DNA of 64,000 bases from JACTMZ01 sp044359955 (GCA_044359955.1 JBIKLF010000012.1:3124-67123); one strand, 5' to 3'; positions 15,317 to 25,712 are shown, counted from the stretch's first letter. The notes: generated by a model from the sequence alone, not told the origin. Made by a program: numbers and translations.

Positions 15317-16318
15317 TCAGCCCGGCCGCCTCAGTCTCCAATTGAGCCAAATCGTCGAGACTCCGGCCGAGATGAACGAGACCGAGAGCGCCGCGCCGAG
15401 CAACCAAGCTGCGGTGGAACCATCTTTATGGATCCACGCGATCCACGCGGTGATCAGGAGCAGAAAACCGGTGAGGAAAGTGCCGATCCACGCGATGAAC
15501 GGACGGCTCCGCACCGCGACGCCAATCCGGGCAAACCCGAACACCGCCAAAGCAATGGCCAGCACGCCGTTGCTGTTGGTCAGCAAAAAGTGGTCGCCGA
15601 TCCAGACCGCCACCCCGCCCGCCATGGAAAGCAAACCGAAGAAAACCGTGGAAACAAATGTCCCCCAGGCGCGCGACGAAAACGCGTAAATCACATCCGA
15701 AGCACCGATGGCGAAAAGCAAAAGCGCCACAAGTTTCACGTAGTGGAGGCCGGTGATGAGCGGTGCCCCCAGGCCGAGCACGCCGACAATCACCGCGATC
15801 ATCCCGAAATACCAGGCAGCGGGAACAGTGGGAGCAACCTCCTTGTAAAGGGCACTGTAGGACTCGCGCCCCGGAGGCGGAGCCAGATGCTGGTCTTTTT
15901 CAATCTGCTCGGTCTTGGCCCGCACGCGGTTGGCCCAGTCCTGGCACTGGTTGCTGAAGAGCGAATAGTAAGCGCCATCCTCGACCTCCCCGAGCGCCTC
16001 GTAAGCCGCCTTGGCATTGAAACGCGGCTCCACGAACCAGTAACCCTGCGCCGTGATATCCTCCGGCGTGCGCATCACCTTCCCCATGTCGCGCTCATGA
16101 AAGCGCTTGCCGTCGTCCCCGTAGCCGATTTCGTCGACCACCCCGCCGGTTTTCATGAAAAAAAGTTGGTCGTGACGCAACTGCAGGTGCAAAAGCGCAC
16201 CGAGCTTGTTGTTCACCAGCGGATAAAGAAACGACAGCTTGTCCAGATTGCGCTGGGCGAACTGCGCATAGTCCGCCTCGGCCGCCTCCGGCCTGACCGT
16301 TGCTTCAACCGTTCCCAT
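15317..16318 (-). CDS. membrane protein: LRAT/NlpC-like N-terminus fused to HdeD-like domain
   Basis: 333 residues. Residues 1-155 are soluble, with LLHLQLRHDQLFFM and YYSLFSNQCQDWANRV. The latter resembles the NC(x)HF Cys motif of permuted papain-fold (LRAT/NlpC-P60) proteins, with a His upstream. Residues 165-325 contain six hydrophobic segments (AWYFGMIAVIVGVLGLGAPL, VKLVALLLFAIGASDVIYAF and others) like HdeD/DUF308 membrane proteins. The combination is not one I know as a named family. Convergent with the MEKHLA gene, divergent from leuC. Confidence 0.6.
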   Translation of the reverse strand: MGTVEATVRPEAAEADYAQFAQRNLDKLSFLYPLVNNKLGALLHLQLRHDQLFFMKTGGVVDEIGYGDDGKRFHERDMGKVMRTPEDITAQGYWFVEPRFNAKAAYEALGEVEDGAYYSLFSNQCQDWANRVRAKTEQIEKDQHLAPPPGRESYSALYKEVAPTVPAAWYFGMIAVIVGVLGLGAPLITGLHYVKLVALLLFAIGASDVIYAFSSRAWGTFVSTVFFGLLSMAGGVAVWIGDHFLLTNSNGVLAIALAVFGFARIGVAVRSRPFIAWIGTFLTGFLLLITAWIAWIHKDGSTAAWLLGAALSVSFISAGVSTIWLNWRLRRPG

Positions 16319-16409
16319 AGCCGCGGAGCATCACCGTCCGCAGTCAAGAGTTCAAGTCCCCCGATGCTTGCCGCCCCGTCATCCACACGCTACTGATAGC
16401 TGCTCGCTT

Positions 16410-17819
16410 ATGGGAAAAACCTTGTTCGATAAAGTTTGGGAAGCGCACACCGTGCGCCAATTGCCCAATGGTATGACCCAACTCCTCATCGGCACCCACC
16501 TCATCCACGAGGTGACCAGCCCGCAGGCCTTCGGCATGCTGCGCGATCTCAATCTGGCGGTGCTTTATCCCCACCGCACCTTCGCCACGGTCGACCACAT
16601 CGTCCCCACCGACGAACGCGAGGAGCCTTTTTCCGATTCCCTGGCCGACGCCATGATCAAGGAACTGCGCCGGAATTGCGACGAGGCGGGGATCAAATTT
16701 TTCGACATCGCCAGCGGCAAGCAAGGCATCGTGCACATTGTCGGCCCCGAGCAGGGCATCACCCAGCCGGGCACGACCATCGCCTGCGGCGATTCGCACA
16801 CCTCGACGCACGGCGCCTTCGGCGCCATCGCCTTCGGCATCGGCACCAGCCAGGTCCGTGACGTGCTCGCCACGCAAACCATGGCGTTGCAGAAACCGAA
16901 AGTCCGCCGCATCGAGGTGGACGGAAAACTCGCCCCCGGCGTCTACGCCAAGGACGTCATTCTCCACATCATCCGCCAGCTCGGTGTGAACGGAGGCCTC
17001 GGTTACGCCTACGAATACGCCGGTTCGACCTTTGACCACTTCACGCAGGAAGAGCGCATGACCGTCTGCAACATGTCGATCGAGGGCGGGGCCCGGGTGG
17101 GCTACGTCAATCCCGACCAAACCACTTTCGATTACCTGCGCGGACGCCCCTACGCTCCCTCCCAGGCCGACTACGACGCCGCGGTGACCCGATGGAAATC
17201 CTTCGCCAGCGACTCTGACGCGAAATACGACGACATCGTCAAATACGACGCGGCCGACATCGGTCCGACCGTCACCTGGGGCATCAACCCCGGCCAAGCG
17301 ATCTTCATCGACGAGACCATCCCCACCCCGGAAGAGTTGCCGGAAAAAGACCGGTCCACGGCCGAAGAGGCCTACGCGCACATGAAACTGCGGCCCGGCC
17401 AACCGATCAAAGGGACCAAAGTCGACGTCGCTTTCCTCGGTTCCTGCACCAACGCCCGCATCAGTGACCTGCAGGAAGTCGCCAAGTATCTGCAGGGCAA
17501 AAAAATCAAAGCCGGGGTCAAAGGCATCGTTGTCCCCGGTTCGCAAGGCGTCGCCGCCATTGCCGAGTCCATGGGCTTGGCCGACATCTTCCGCAACGCC
17601 GGCTTCGAGTGGCGCGGGGCCGGTTGTTCCATGTGCCTCGGCATGAACCCCGATAAACTCATCGGCGACCAACTCTGCGCCAGCTCGAGCAACCGCAACT
17701 TCAAAGGCCGCCAAGGCAGCCCGACCGGACGCACTGTCTTGATGAGCCCGCTCATGGTCGCCGCCGCCGCCGTGACCGGCGAAATCAGCGACGCCCGCGA
17801 AGTCTTCGGCCTCAGCTAA
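16410..17819 (+). CDS. leuC: 3-isopropylmalate dehydratase large subunit
   Basis: Aconitase-family [4Fe-4S] hydro-lyase of leucine synthesis, 469 residues from the ATG at 16410. Cluster Cys lie in FLGSCTNARISDL and AGCSMCLGMNPD. Further signatures are CGDSHTSTHGAFGAIAFGIG and SSNRNFKGRQGSPTGRT. The 14 upstream in-frame codons are not homologous. Followed by leuD after a 42-bp gap that holds an AAATCTCAAATCT repeat. Confidence 0.96.
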   Translation: MGKTLFDKVWEAHTVRQLPNGMTQLLIGTHLIHEVTSPQAFGMLRDLNLAVLYPHRTFATVDHIVPTDEREEPFSDSLADAMIKELRRNCDEAGIKFFDIASGKQGIVHIVGPEQGITQPGTTIACGDSHTSTHGAFGAIAFGIGTSQVRDVLATQTMALQKPKVRRIEVDGKLAPGVYAKDVILHIIRQLGVNGGLGYAYEYAGSTFDHFTQEERMTVCNMSIEGGARVGYVNPDQTTFDYLRGRPYAPSQADYDAAVTRWKSFASDSDAKYDDIVKYDAADIGPTVTWGINPGQAIFIDETIPTPEELPEKDRSTAEEAYAHMKLRPGQPIKGTKVDVAFLGSCTNARISDLQEVAKYLQGKKIKAGVKGIVVPGSQGVAAIAESMGLADIFRNAGFEWRGAGCSMCLGMNPDKLIGDQLCASSSNRNFKGRQGSPTGRTVLMSPLMVAAAAVTGEISDAREVFGLS

Positions 17820-17830
17820 ATTTCCGACCT

Positions 17831-17856
17831 TCTGAAATCTCAAATCTCTAATCCTC
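17831..17856 (+). repeat. AAATCTCAAATCT intergenic repeat before leuD
   Basis: TCTGAAATCTCAAATCTCTA then ATCCTC, ending just before the leuD ATG (17862). Family A of the short repeats; see 49215-49260 and 52411-52557. Confidence 0.75.
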
Positions 17857-17861
17857 ATCCC

Positions 17862-18467
17862 ATGTCTTTGGCTAAAATCTCCCAAATCGCCGGCCGCGGC
17901 GTTTACGTCCCCGGTGATGATGTTGACACCGACCGCGTCATCCCCGCCCGTTACATGAAGTGCGTCACCTTCGACGGACTCGGCGAATATGCCTTCTACG
18001 ACGAGCGCTTCGACGCGAATGGCCAGCCCAAGCCCCACCCGATCAACGACCCCAAATACGCCGGCGCCACCATCCTTCTGGCCGGACGCAATTTCGGCTG
18101 CGGCAGCTCCCGCGAGCACGCCCCGCAAGCCCTCTACCGCCACGGCTTCCGGGCCATCCTGGCCGAAAGCTTCGCCGAAATTTTCTTCGGCAACTCGATC
18201 ACCCTCGGCATGCCCTGTCTCGTCATGGACGGACGCGACATCCGCGCCCTCGCCGCCCTGATCGAAGAAGCCCCGCAAACCGAACTCAACATCGATATTC
18301 CCAACGGCCAAGTATCCATTGCCGACGTCAGTTTCCCCGCCAAACTCCCCGACCACGCCAAAGAGGCCTTGGTCGGCGGCAAGTGGGACGCCATCGCCGA
18401 CCTTCTCGAAGGCCTCGATGCCGTCCAATCCACCGCCGCCAAGCTCCCCTACATCCAAGCAGCGTAA
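17862..18467 (+). CDS. leuD: 3-isopropylmalate dehydratase small subunit
   Basis: Swivel-domain partner of LeuC, 201 residues. Contains GDDVDTDRVIPARYMK, GRNFGCGSSREHAPQALYRH and FAEIFFGNSITLGMPCLVM, all diagnostic of LeuD. Same strand and adjacent to leuC, certainly one operon. Confidence 0.96.
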   Translation: MSLAKISQIAGRGVYVPGDDVDTDRVIPARYMKCVTFDGLGEYAFYDERFDANGQPKPHPINDPKYAGATILLAGRNFGCGSSREHAPQALYRHGFRAILAESFAEIFFGNSITLGMPCLVMDGRDIRALAALIEEAPQTELNIDIPNGQVSIADVSFPAKLPDHAKEALVGGKWDAIADLLEGLDAVQSTAAKLPYIQAA

Positions 18468-18476
18468 GCCTTCTTG

Positions 18477-18511
18477 ATGTAGCGGCGGCGTCCCCGCCGC
18501 CGGCCGTTTCC
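18477..18511. repeat. GTAGCGGCG palindromic element, copy 2
   Basis: ATGTAGCGGCGGCGTCCCCG, then CCGCCGGCCGTTTCC; 35 bp, near-identical to 8356-8390. It sits between the leuD stop and the doc stop, where it could act as a bidirectional transcription end. Confidence 0.7.
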
Positions 18512-18539
18512 ATGCGATCCGTCGCCCATCGGCGACGTG

Positions 18540-18941
18540 CTACACCTCGACCAATCTTCTCAGCCGCTGCGTCGCTTCATCACGATCGATCACGCTTGCC
18601 GCTACCGCCAGCGTCAACTCCTCCCAATCTGGCCCATCGGGAAAAGGCTTCATGCCATTGAGACGCAAAAAAACCAAACACGCGCCCAACGCCGCGCGCT
18701 TATTCCCGTCGATGAACGGATGATTGCGGCAGAGGTAAAATAAATAAGCCGCCGCCACCTCGATGATATCCGCGTAGGGAGACTGGCCGCCGAAACTTGC
18801 CTGCGGCGCAGCCACCGCAGACTCGAGCAACGCCTGATCGCGTAGTCCGTGCGATCCACCGAAAGCCGCGATGACCGCCGCATGAATCTCCTGAACGATC
18901 TCCACCGTCAGGTGGAAGCAGTTTTCCGGCGCCGGTTTCAC
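18540..18941 (-). CDS. doc: Doc/Fic-family death-on-curing toxin
   Basis: 133 residues. The Fic motif HPFIDGNKR is at residues 74-82, matching the Doc consensus Hx[F]xDGNKR. Doc phosphorylates EF-Tu and stops translation (family knowledge). The helix FHLTVEIVQEIHAAVIAAFG and GLRDQALLESAVAAPQ are typical Doc N-terminal features. The start overlaps the antitoxin stop by 4 bp (ATGA). The motif is intact, so the toxin is probably active. Confidence 0.88.
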   Translation of the reverse strand: MKPAPENCFHLTVEIVQEIHAAVIAAFGGSHGLRDQALLESAVAAPQASFGGQSPYADIIEVAAAYLFYLCRNHPFIDGNKRAALGACLVFLRLNGMKPFPDGPDWEELTLAVAASVIDRDEATQRLRRLVEV

Positions 18942-19165
18942 GCCAAACGCTTCATTGTGCGGCCGTAATCCTTCATCACTTCCCGGACCCTGAGCGAGAC
19001 CTCAGTCGCCGAAGGAACAGGACGCAACGGCGTCATCGTAATCGTTCCGCCCTCGTGCACCTCGACATTCATTTGGTCGCCCATTTTGAGATGCGCAAGA
19101 TCCATGAGCGCGCCGTCAAAAATGACCCCGTGCGAGTTGCCGACTTTGGTAATGGTCTTGACCAT
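18938..19165 (-). CDS. AbrB/SpoVT-type antitoxin
   Basis: 75 residues from the ATG at 19165 (MVKTITKVGNSHGVIFDGAL). This is the swapped-hairpin AbrB/MazE fold, which usually binds its own promoter. It is positioned and coupled as the antitoxin of the downstream Doc toxin, replacing the more usual Phd. A longer frame to 19201 starts in the promoter region and is rejected. Confidence 0.82.
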   Translation of the reverse strand: MVKTITKVGNSHGVIFDGALMDLAHLKMGDQMNVEVHEGGTITMTPLRPVPSATEVSLRVREVMKDYGRTMKRLA

Positions 19166-19268
19166 AATGTAAAACATAGTTTTACAGCGTCCCGCTGTCA
19201 AACTTTTCGACCCCGACCTCCGTCCGGTTCTTCTTTCCGCCCTCCACCCCCTTTCCTACCCTCCACGC

Positions 19269-20189
19269 GTGCTCAAGCTCATCATCCGACGTCTGCCTGC
19301 GCTCCTGTTCGTCCTCCTCTGCGTGGTCAGCATCACCTTCTTCCTCGTCCGCCTCGCCCCCGGCGGACCCTTCGACCGCGAGCGCAGAATCCCCCCGGCG
19401 ATCGAGGCCCAGCTCCTCGCCAAATACCAACTCGACGGACCGCTCTGGTCCCAGTTCACCGGTTACCTGGCGGACGTGGTCCGCGGCGACCTTCGCCTCT
19501 CGACCAAATACCGCAACCGCAGCGTCAACGAGATCCTCGCCCAAACCCTGCCCGTCACCTTCGCGCTCGGCGGGTTGGCCTTCCTGCTCGCCACCGCCGG
19601 CGGCGTCTGGCTCGGCACCTTCGCCGCCGTGCGCCGTGACTCCGCCGCCGACCGCCTCTCCATGGCCGCTGCCCTGCTCGGGTTGTCCATCCCGATGTTT
19701 GTCATAGGACCCATCCTCATCCTCATCTTCGGCCTCTCGCTCAAGTGGCTGCCCGTCGGCGGCTGGGGGTCGCCCGCCCAGCTCATTCTCCCCGCGATCA
19801 CCCTGGCCATTCCTTTCGCCGCGGTCATCGCCCGCCTCATGCGCACCAGCCTGCTCGAAGTCCTCAACCAGGATTTCATCCGCACGGCCCGCGCCAAAGG
19901 CCTCCCCGACCGCACCGTCGTCTACAAACACGCCCTCCGCGTCGCCATCCTGCCCGTTGTCACCTACCTCGGCCCCCTCGCCGCCCATCTCCTGACCGGA
20001 TCGATCGTGGTCGAAACCGTCTTCAACATCCCGGGCGCCGGCGGATTCTTCGTCAATTCCATCCTCAACCGCGACGGTTTCCTCCTCGGCGGCGTCGTGA
20101 TTGTTTACTGCGCCCTCTTGATCGTCTTCAACCTGCTGGTCGATGCCAGCTACGCGCTGCTCGACCGGCGCATCCGCGTCGATGCTTGA
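19269..20189 (+). CDS. oligopeptide/dipeptide ABC transporter permease (OppB/DppB type)
   Basis: Inner-membrane permease, 306 residues from a GTG at 19269. N-terminal LIIRRLPALLFVLLCVVSIT with FFLVRLAPGGPFD is the OppB signature. The EAA loop reads DFIRTARAKGLPDRTVVYKH, and VVETVFNIPGAGGFFVNSIL is conserved. Six membrane segments are visible. It overlaps the second permease by 8 bp. No binding protein or ATPase gene is in the neighbourhood. Confidence 0.92.
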   Translation: MLKLIIRRLPALLFVLLCVVSITFFLVRLAPGGPFDRERRIPPAIEAQLLAKYQLDGPLWSQFTGYLADVVRGDLRLSTKYRNRSVNEILAQTLPVTFALGGLAFLLATAGGVWLGTFAAVRRDSAADRLSMAAALLGLSIPMFVIGPILILIFGLSLKWLPVGGWGSPAQLILPAITLAIPFAAVIARLMRTSLLEVLNQDFIRTARAKGLPDRTVVYKHALRVAILPVVTYLGPLAAHLLTGSIVVETVFNIPGAGGFFVNSILNRDGFLLGGVVIVYCALLIVFNLLVDASYALLDRRIRVDA

Positions 20190-21072
20190 ACCCGGCACCA
20201 CCGCCCGCATCCTCCGCCGCCCGGCCGCGCGGGTCTGTCTCGGCATTCTCATCGTTGTGGCGGCCGCCGCCGCCATCGGCCCCGAGCTTTTCCCCGCAAG
20301 CTACCGCGAACCCGGACCCCTCCAATACGCCCCGCCCTCGTGGCAACATCCGTTCGGCACCGATCTCAACGGCCGCGACGTGCTCTACCGCGTCCTGCTC
20401 GGTGCGCGCATTTCGCTCATCGTCGGACTCGCCGGCGCCGCGGTCAGCCTCTTCCTCGGCTCGGCCTACGGACTGATCGCCGGTTACGCCGGCGGCAAAA
20501 TCGACAATGCCATGATGCGCCTCGTCGACATCATGTATTCCGTCCCGCGCCTCATCTTCATCCTCATTTTCATCAACGCCTTCGACGGACACGTCCGCGA
20601 CTTCGCCGCCCGCCTGGACTGGCAATGGCTGGTCAGCTACTCCCGTGTCGTCATCCTCATCATCACCCTCGGCCTGATCGAATGGCTCACCATGGCCCGC
20701 ATCGTGCGCGGACAAGTCCTCGCCCTCAAAGAACGCTCCTTCATCCACGCCGCGCAGGCCCTCGGTCAATCCCACCTCAAAATCATCACCCGCCACCTTC
20801 TCCCCAATATCCTCCCCATCATCATCGTCTATCTCACCCTGACCGTGCCCGCCGTCATCCTCGACGAATCCTTCCTCAGCTTCCTCGGCCTCGGCATCCA
20901 GCCCCCGCAAGCCAGTTGGGGGTCCCTCCTCGCCGAGGGGGCGCAATCGATCAACCCGCTGAAGAGCTACTGGTGGCTCCTCTTCTTCCCCGCCGCCACC
21001 ATGTCGGCCACCCTGCTCGCGCTGAACTACCTCGGCGATCGCCTGCGCGACACCCTCGACCCCCGGCGCTAA
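20182..21072 (+). CDS. oligopeptide/dipeptide ABC transporter permease (OppC type)
   Basis: 296 residues from the ATG at 20182, overlapping the first permease by 8 bp. HPFGTDLNGRDVLYRVLLGA is the OppC signature. The EAA loop is SFIHAAQALGQSHLKIITRH, and FLSFLGLGIQPPQASWG is conserved. It pairs with the preceding gene to form the transmembrane channel. The ATPases must be encoded elsewhere. Confidence 0.92.
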   Translation: MLEPGTTARILRRPAARVCLGILIVVAAAAAIGPELFPASYREPGPLQYAPPSWQHPFGTDLNGRDVLYRVLLGARISLIVGLAGAAVSLFLGSAYGLIAGYAGGKIDNAMMRLVDIMYSVPRLIFILIFINAFDGHVRDFAARLDWQWLVSYSRVVILIITLGLIEWLTMARIVRGQVLALKERSFIHAAQALGQSHLKIITRHLLPNILPIIIVYLTLTVPAVILDESFLSFLGLGIQPPQASWGSLLAEGAQSINPLKSYWWLLFFPAATMSATLLALNYLGDRLRDTLDPRR

Positions 21073-21087
21073 AAGTAGCCCTCCGGC

Positions 21088-21993
21088 TCAAGCCGCGTAG
21101 GCGACGGCGATCTCCGCCGCGACCTTCGCGTTGTTCTTCACCAAGGCAATATTCGCCTGCAAGGAACGCCCCTTGGTCGTTTGGGCAATTTCAGCCAGCA
21201 AGAAAGGGGTCACATCTTTGCCACAAATCCCCCGACGGCCTGCTTCCGCCAAAGCCGCCGCAATGGCCGGTTCGATCTCCGCCGCCGAGATCTCATCGGC
21301 CTCGGGAATCGGATTGGCGACAATGACCGCGCCGATCAAACCAATCTCCCACTTCGACCGCATGATCCCCGCGACTTCTTGCGCGGAGTCCGCACGCATC
21401 GGCACCTTCAACCCGCTCGACCGCGAATAAAACGCCGGAAAATCCCCCGTCCGGTAACCAATGACCGGCACCCCATCCGTCTCGAGCCTCTCCAGCGTCA
21501 GCGGCAAATCCAAGATCGCCTTCGCCCCCGCCGTAACCAGCACGACATTGCTGCGCGTCATCTCGGTCAAATCCGCCGAGACATCAAAAGTATCCCCCGC
21601 CCCGCGATGCACCCCGCCCATGCCGCCCGTGGCAAAAACCGGAATCCCCGCCATCGCCGCAATCCGCATCGTGGCCGCCACCGTCGTCGCGCCATCCAAA
21701 CCCCGTCCCACCACAAACGGCAAATCCCGCACCGAAACCTTCATAATCTCCGGCCCCGACTGCCCGAACATCTCGATCTCCTCCGCCGACAACCCGGCTT
21801 TCAAGCTGCCCCCGATCACCGCGATGGTGGCCGGCACCGCCCCATGGGCCCGCACCACCTCCTCGACCGCCAAAGCCGTCGCCACATTCGCCGGATAAGC
21901 CATCCCATGCGCGATGATCGTGGATTCGAGCGCGACGACGGGCCGGCCCGCAGACAAGGCGGCGGAAACTTCGGGGGAGAGAATAACTTTCAT
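21088..21993 (-). CDS. psuG: pseudouridine-5'-phosphate glycosidase
   Basis: Cleaves pseudouridine 5'-phosphate to uracil and ribose-5-P. 301 residues from the ATG at 21993. Signatures include VVALESTIIAHGMAYPANVA, FATGGMGGVHRGA, VVLVTAGAKAILDLPLTLE and GKDVTPFLLAEIAQTT. The usual kinase partner psuK is not adjacent. Convergent with the ABC permeases. Confidence 0.95.
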   Translation of the reverse strand: MKVILSPEVSAALSAGRPVVALESTIIAHGMAYPANVATALAVEEVVRAHGAVPATIAVIGGSLKAGLSAEEIEMFGQSGPEIMKVSVRDLPFVVGRGLDGATTVAATMRIAAMAGIPVFATGGMGGVHRGAGDTFDVSADLTEMTRSNVVLVTAGAKAILDLPLTLERLETDGVPVIGYRTGDFPAFYSRSSGLKVPMRADSAQEVAGIMRSKWEIGLIGAVIVANPIPEADEISAAEIEPAIAAALAEAGRRGICGKDVTPFLLAEIAQTTKGRSLQANIALVKNNAKVAAEIAVAYAA

Positions 21994-22009
21994 GCTTCCG
22001 TCGATATCT

Positions 22010-22079
22010 TGTAGCGGCGGACTATGCCCGCCGGAACCTTTTTCGGACCTGCGTCCGGCGGTCATAGACCGCCGCTACA
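22010..22079. repeat. GTAGCGGCGG inverted-repeat element
   Basis: Arms TGTAGCGGCGGACTATG (22010-22026) and CATAGACCGCCGCTACA (22063-22079) bracket a 36-bp centre with its own GGTCCG-type pairing. The right arm contains the thiE stop codon (TAG on the minus strand). Related elements are at 8356, 18477 and 38160. Confidence 0.78.
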
Positions 22080-22700
22080 CTTCGGACAAAATCTGCCGCG
22101 CCGAGCGCACCGCAAACGCGATATCCTCCGCCTCCAACCACCCGGAAACAATGACCACCCGCCGCGCCCCGGCCGCCCGCACCTCCGCCAAATTCCCCAG
22201 CTTGATCCCCCCGATACAAAAGATCGGGACGGAAACCAATTCATGCACGGTAGCGATATCCTGCAAACCGATCGCCGGACGCCCCGGCTTGGTCGGCGTG
22301 GCGAAGAGTGGGCCGAACCCGAGGTAATCCGCCCCCTCCTCGGCCGCCGCACGCGCCTGCGCGATGCTGTGGGTCGACTTGCCGATGATCACCGGACGCC
22401 CCGCGGCCGCACGCGCTTCGGCCACGCTCAGATCATCCTGCCCGACATGGGCGCCCTCGGCGGGAACATCGCGGAGCAGCTCCGGGTAATCATTGAGGAT
22501 GAGCGGAACGCCCAGCGGCTCGGTCAGTGCGTGGATTTCCTCCGCCAAAGCCGCCACGATGGCTTTGTCCGTTTGCTTGGCGCGGATCTGCAGGATGTCG
22601 ACGCCTCCTTCGAGGAGCCTCTCCGCGGCGACGGGTGCGGTGTCCGCCGAGAGATAACCGAGATCGACAATCCCGTAGAGGCGTGCCCCCGCCAGCGTAT

Positions 22701-22704
<4 letters not shown>
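22075..22704 (-). CDS. thiE: thiamine-phosphate synthase
   Basis: Couples HMP-PP and thiazole phosphate to thiamine phosphate. 209 residues from a GTG at 22704. Conserved blocks are LYGIVDLGY, DILQIRAKQ, LILNDYPELLRDVPAEGAHV with the GQDDL motif, ADYLGFGPLFATPTK and IFCIGGIKLGN. The start overlaps the accC stop in GTGA, which is unusual company for fatty-acid genes. The stop codon lies inside a palindromic repeat. Confidence 0.92.
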
Positions 22705-24065
<1,361 letters not shown>

Positions 24066-24090
24066 GTCCGGTCCGCCGCGCAGGAGCCGC

Positions 24091-24534
24091 TTATTTGTAA
24101 CGGAAGAGGGCCTGGCCGAATTGCACGGGCTGGCCGTTTTCCGCGGCGACTTCGGTGATCGTGCCGGAGACCTCCGCCTTGATTTCGTTCATCACCTTCA
24201 TGGCCTCGATGATGCAGACCACGGTCTCGGGCGTCACTTTCTGGCCGACGGTGACGAAGGCGGGCGACTCCGGGGAGGCCGCCGTGTACAAGGTGCCAAC
24301 CATCGGCGAAATGATTTCTTTACCGACAATGACCGGCTTCGCCTCCGGGGTCGGGGCGGCCGGAGTCGCGGCGTCGGGCGCGGCAACCTGAGGAACAGGC
24401 GCGTAGCTGACGGGGGACGCGAAGGCGGTTTCCTTGGCCAGCGAAATACGGAAGCCATCTTTCTCCATTTCGAAAGCGGTCAGGCCGTTCTTCTGCATCA
24501 GATCGATGAGTGCTTTAATGTCTTTTAGATCCAC
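24091..24534 (-). CDS. accB: biotin carboxyl carrier protein of acetyl-CoA carboxylase
   Basis: 147 residues from a GTG at 24534. The start is fixed by a GGAG six bases upstream and by homology (VDLKDIKALIDLMQKNGLTA). The biotinylated Lys is in EAMKVMNEIKAEV, and an Ala/Pro-rich linker (PVPQVAAPDAATPAAPTPEA) precedes the biotinyl domain. An ATG at 24585 would add 17 charged residues and is less likely. Confidence 0.95.
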   Translation of the reverse strand: MDLKDIKALIDLMQKNGLTAFEMEKDGFRISLAKETAFASPVSYAPVPQVAAPDAATPAAPTPEAKPVIVGKEIISPMVGTLYTAASPESPAFVTVGQKVTPETVVCIIEAMKVMNEIKAEVSGTITEVAAENGQPVQFGQALFRYK

Positions 24535-24540
24535 GTTGGT

Positions 24541-24544
24541 CTCC
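24541..24544 (-). promoter_or_regulatory. Shine-Dalgarno of accB
   Basis: GGAG on the minus strand, preceded by a run of A. Its 6-base spacing to the GTG decides the start codon. Confidence 0.7.
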
Positions 24545-24591
24545 TTTTTTTGTTTGGCGGTCGGAGAGAATGATTTCCGGGACATAACGAG

Positions 24592-25632
24592 TCAAGTGCG
24601 GGGCGGGGCCGGTTGCTGCTGGCTGAGGCAATGGATAGAACCAAGTCCGATGATGAGGTCCGAGCAATCGACAGGCACGACTTTTCTTCCGGGAAAGACC
24701 GCTCCGATAATGCTCGCCGCTTCACCATCCCGGGGGTCGTCGAAGGAAGGCACGAGGACGCCTCCGTTGACGATGAGAAAATTCGCGTAACTGCAGGGCA
24801 GTCGGTGCCCCTCCCACTCGCGCCGGCGCCCGGGCATGGGCAGAGTGACAATATCCAGCGGGTGACCGTCCTCATCGCGCAGACTGCGCAACACCTCCAG
24901 ATTTTCTGCGAGGATCGCGTGATTGGGATCGGCGGCATTTTCCTCGACGACCGTCACCACCCGCGACTTTCCGACAAACCGCGTCAAATCATCGATGTGA
25001 CCATCCGTGTCATCCCCCTCGATCCCGTCCCCGAGCCAAAGCACATTGCGCACCCCGAGCCACTGCTGGAGATTCGCCTCGATCTGCTCCTCGGTCATCG
25101 ACGGATTCCGGTTCGCGTTGAGCAGGCAACTGCGCGTGGTCAGCACTGAACCCGTCCCATTCACCTCGATCGAGCCGCCCTCCAAAACCACCGGACAAAC
25201 CAGATGCCGCAAGCCGAGTTGCCGCGCCACCGCTTCCGGCACGCGCCGGTCCAGTTCCCAGCGCGGCAGCTTGCGCCCCCAGGAGTTGAATTCAAAATCG
25301 GCCACCGCGACTTCGCCCGTGCGGTCGTTGACCAGAAAGATCGGGCCATGGTCGCGGCACCAAGGTTCGTCGCTGTTGATCGGGAAAAACTGCACATTGT
25401 CGCACGGACCGATCCCGCGCCGCGCCTCGGCCTCCTCGGCCGCGTTGCGCACATTGACCCGCACCGGCTCGAACTCCGCCGCCGCCCGCAGCAGCGCCCC
25501 GAAAGCGCGCGGGATCCGGTCATAAGCTCCCGGAAAACTCTCCGTGTCCGGATGCGGCCACGAAAACCACACCGCCTCGTGCGGTTCCCACTCCGCCGGC
25601 ATGCGGAAGCCCAATTCGGCAGGCGTTGACAT
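24592..25632 (-). CDS. aguA: agmatine deiminase
   Basis: Hydrolyses agmatine to N-carbamoylputrescine and ammonia. 346 residues of the guanidine-modifying (PAD) fold: MPAEWEPHEAVWFSWPHPD, INSDEPWCRDHGPIFLV, LEGGSIEVNGTGSVLTT, GDDTDGHIDDLTRF, and the catalytic Cys in GLGSIHCLSQQQPAP. The N-carbamoylputrescine amidase gene (aguB) is not in the window. Divergent from miaB. Confidence 0.95.
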   Translation of the reverse strand: MSTPAELGFRMPAEWEPHEAVWFSWPHPDTESFPGAYDRIPRAFGALLRAAAEFEPVRVNVRNAAEEAEARRGIGPCDNVQFFPINSDEPWCRDHGPIFLVNDRTGEVAVADFEFNSWGRKLPRWELDRRVPEAVARQLGLRHLVCPVVLEGGSIEVNGTGSVLTTRSCLLNANRNPSMTEEQIEANLQQWLGVRNVLWLGDGIEGDDTDGHIDDLTRFVGKSRVVTVVEENAADPNHAILAENLEVLRSLRDEDGHPLDIVTLPMPGRRREWEGHRLPCSYANFLIVNGGVLVPSFDDPRDGEAASIIGAVFPGRKVVPVDCSDLIIGLGSIHCLSQQQPAPPRT

Positions 25633-25712
25633 GACGCTATCTGCGGCAACCGCCGCCCGAAAAGCAAGCCGCGCTGGAAATGATCCCGCCCCGCCTTTAT
25701 CATCCCTCCTCC

